Assembly (NCBI GenBank): GCA_947311645.1
Contig: CAMZKZ010000018.1
Coordinates: 1 to 23,660 of the forward strand
Length of the DNA: 23,660 bases
DNA from: an uncultured Candidatus Altimarinota bacterium
GTDB taxonomy: Bacteria > Patescibacteriota > Gracilibacteria > CAIRYL01
Direction of reading: 5' to 3'
Position numbers and translations under genes: made by a program. Below are positions 23,303-23,660 of this stretch, one piece after another. The notes under the pieces were generated by a model. The model saw nothing but the letters and a program-made list of their open reading frames with translations, had not been told where the DNA came from and searched no databases. Every line of letters starts with the position of its first letter. The first letter of the stretch is position 1.

Positions 23303-23660
23303 TTATTTTCCTGATTCAAAAATCAACGATGAATTTTTTTGAAATTCGGCTGTACTCGTTTTATAATTTTCTTCAATAATTTCTTGTAAGTCTTCGTATC
23401 GTGAAGCATATCTTTTATTTGCATATTCTTTACATGCTCCTCCTAATAATTCTGACCCATTGATATCAATTTGCATTACAGCATTTTCTCGCTCTAATGC
23501 TGTTGTACATTGCATATATGTATTTGTTACATAACTCATATCATATATTTGCTCTATACTTCTCCCAATAGCATAGTCCACTTTTTGCAATTGTTTTTTA
23601 TTTTCATTTAATGCCTCTGCAAATTGTTGTTCAGTCGAAACATCAAAATATTTTCCATCG
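23303..23660 (-). CDS. Unrecognised helical protein, 5' end cut by window edge
   Basis: The frame is open from the window edge to a TAA at 23303-23305, giving at least 118 residues that read DGKYFDVSTEQQFAEALNEN at the visible beginning. It is polar and helical, with two Cys (in MQCTTALERE and GGACKEYANKRY) and a C-terminal KNSSLIFESGK. The segment beginning at the in-frame TTG at 23590 is not a natural start because coding continues upstream. No domain is recognised. It is upstream of the CofE-like gene on the same strand with a 78-base gap. Confidence 0.7.
   Translation of the reverse strand, partial: DGKYFDVSTEQQFAEALNENKKQLQKVDYAIGRSIEQIYDMSYVTNTYMQCTTALERENAVMQIDINGSELLGGACKEYANKRYASRYEDLQEIIEENYKTSTAEFQKNSSLIFESGK

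Overview
The window is about 23.7 kb of AT-rich, gene-dense DNA with very short spacers. Genes lie on both strands, no gap between genes exceeds 300 bases, and I found no tRNA, rRNA, CRISPR array or insertion sequence. The gene set points to a Candidate Phyla Radiation (Patescibacteria) bacterium: a VirB4-like ATPase with several small VirB2/TrbC-like pilins, a MurE-like ligase with a very short N-terminal domain, a CofE-like ligase with no visible F420 pathway, PorA, RsmG, and large Pro/Thr-linker surface proteins. This is inference from gene content; there is no marker RNA to place it. The standard code fits: long genes have no in-frame TGA, and TGA closes one gene. None of the starts examined has a convincing Shine-Dalgarno sequence.

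Left part (1-5940, all minus strand): a cell-envelope operon read from 5940 down to 506. It encodes a VirB2-like pilin, a PH-domain membrane protein, an FtsX/MacB-type permease, a MurE-like ligase, an FtsQ-like division protein and a D,D-carboxypeptidase, followed by an unrecognised coiled-coil protein cut by the window edge. PorA (6035-7237) precedes it.

Middle part (7238-12867): a regulatory region with an extended -10 promoter and an array of alternating TTATC/GATAA half-sites drives a Thr-rich membrane protein with a 16-residue repeat, then the VirB4-like ATPase. rsmG lies convergent to virB4. Two lineage-specific genes follow: an acidic disordered protein and a protein with a Cys-rich N-terminus and two copies of a roughly 100-residue unit. 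A short imperfect direct repeat flanks this pair.

Right part (12868-23660): clpC and a family 4 glycosyltransferase on plus. On minus are two more VirB2-like proteins (one a tandem fusion of two units) separated by a strong terminator, and a small basic protein. Then come a PAP2_C/sphingomyelin-synthase-like membrane enzyme (plus) overlapping the 3' end of a large FN3/Ig-like surface protein (minus) by 71 bases, a TatD hydrolase (plus), a CofE-like ligase (minus) with a terminator-like hairpin inside its first codons, and a partial unknown gene at the edge.

The genes that may form one system are the VirB4-like ATPase, the three VirB2-like proteins (four units) and possibly the neighbouring anchored surface proteins. 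Together they could be a reduced type IV secretion or pilus machine; VirB6/8/10-type components are not in the window.
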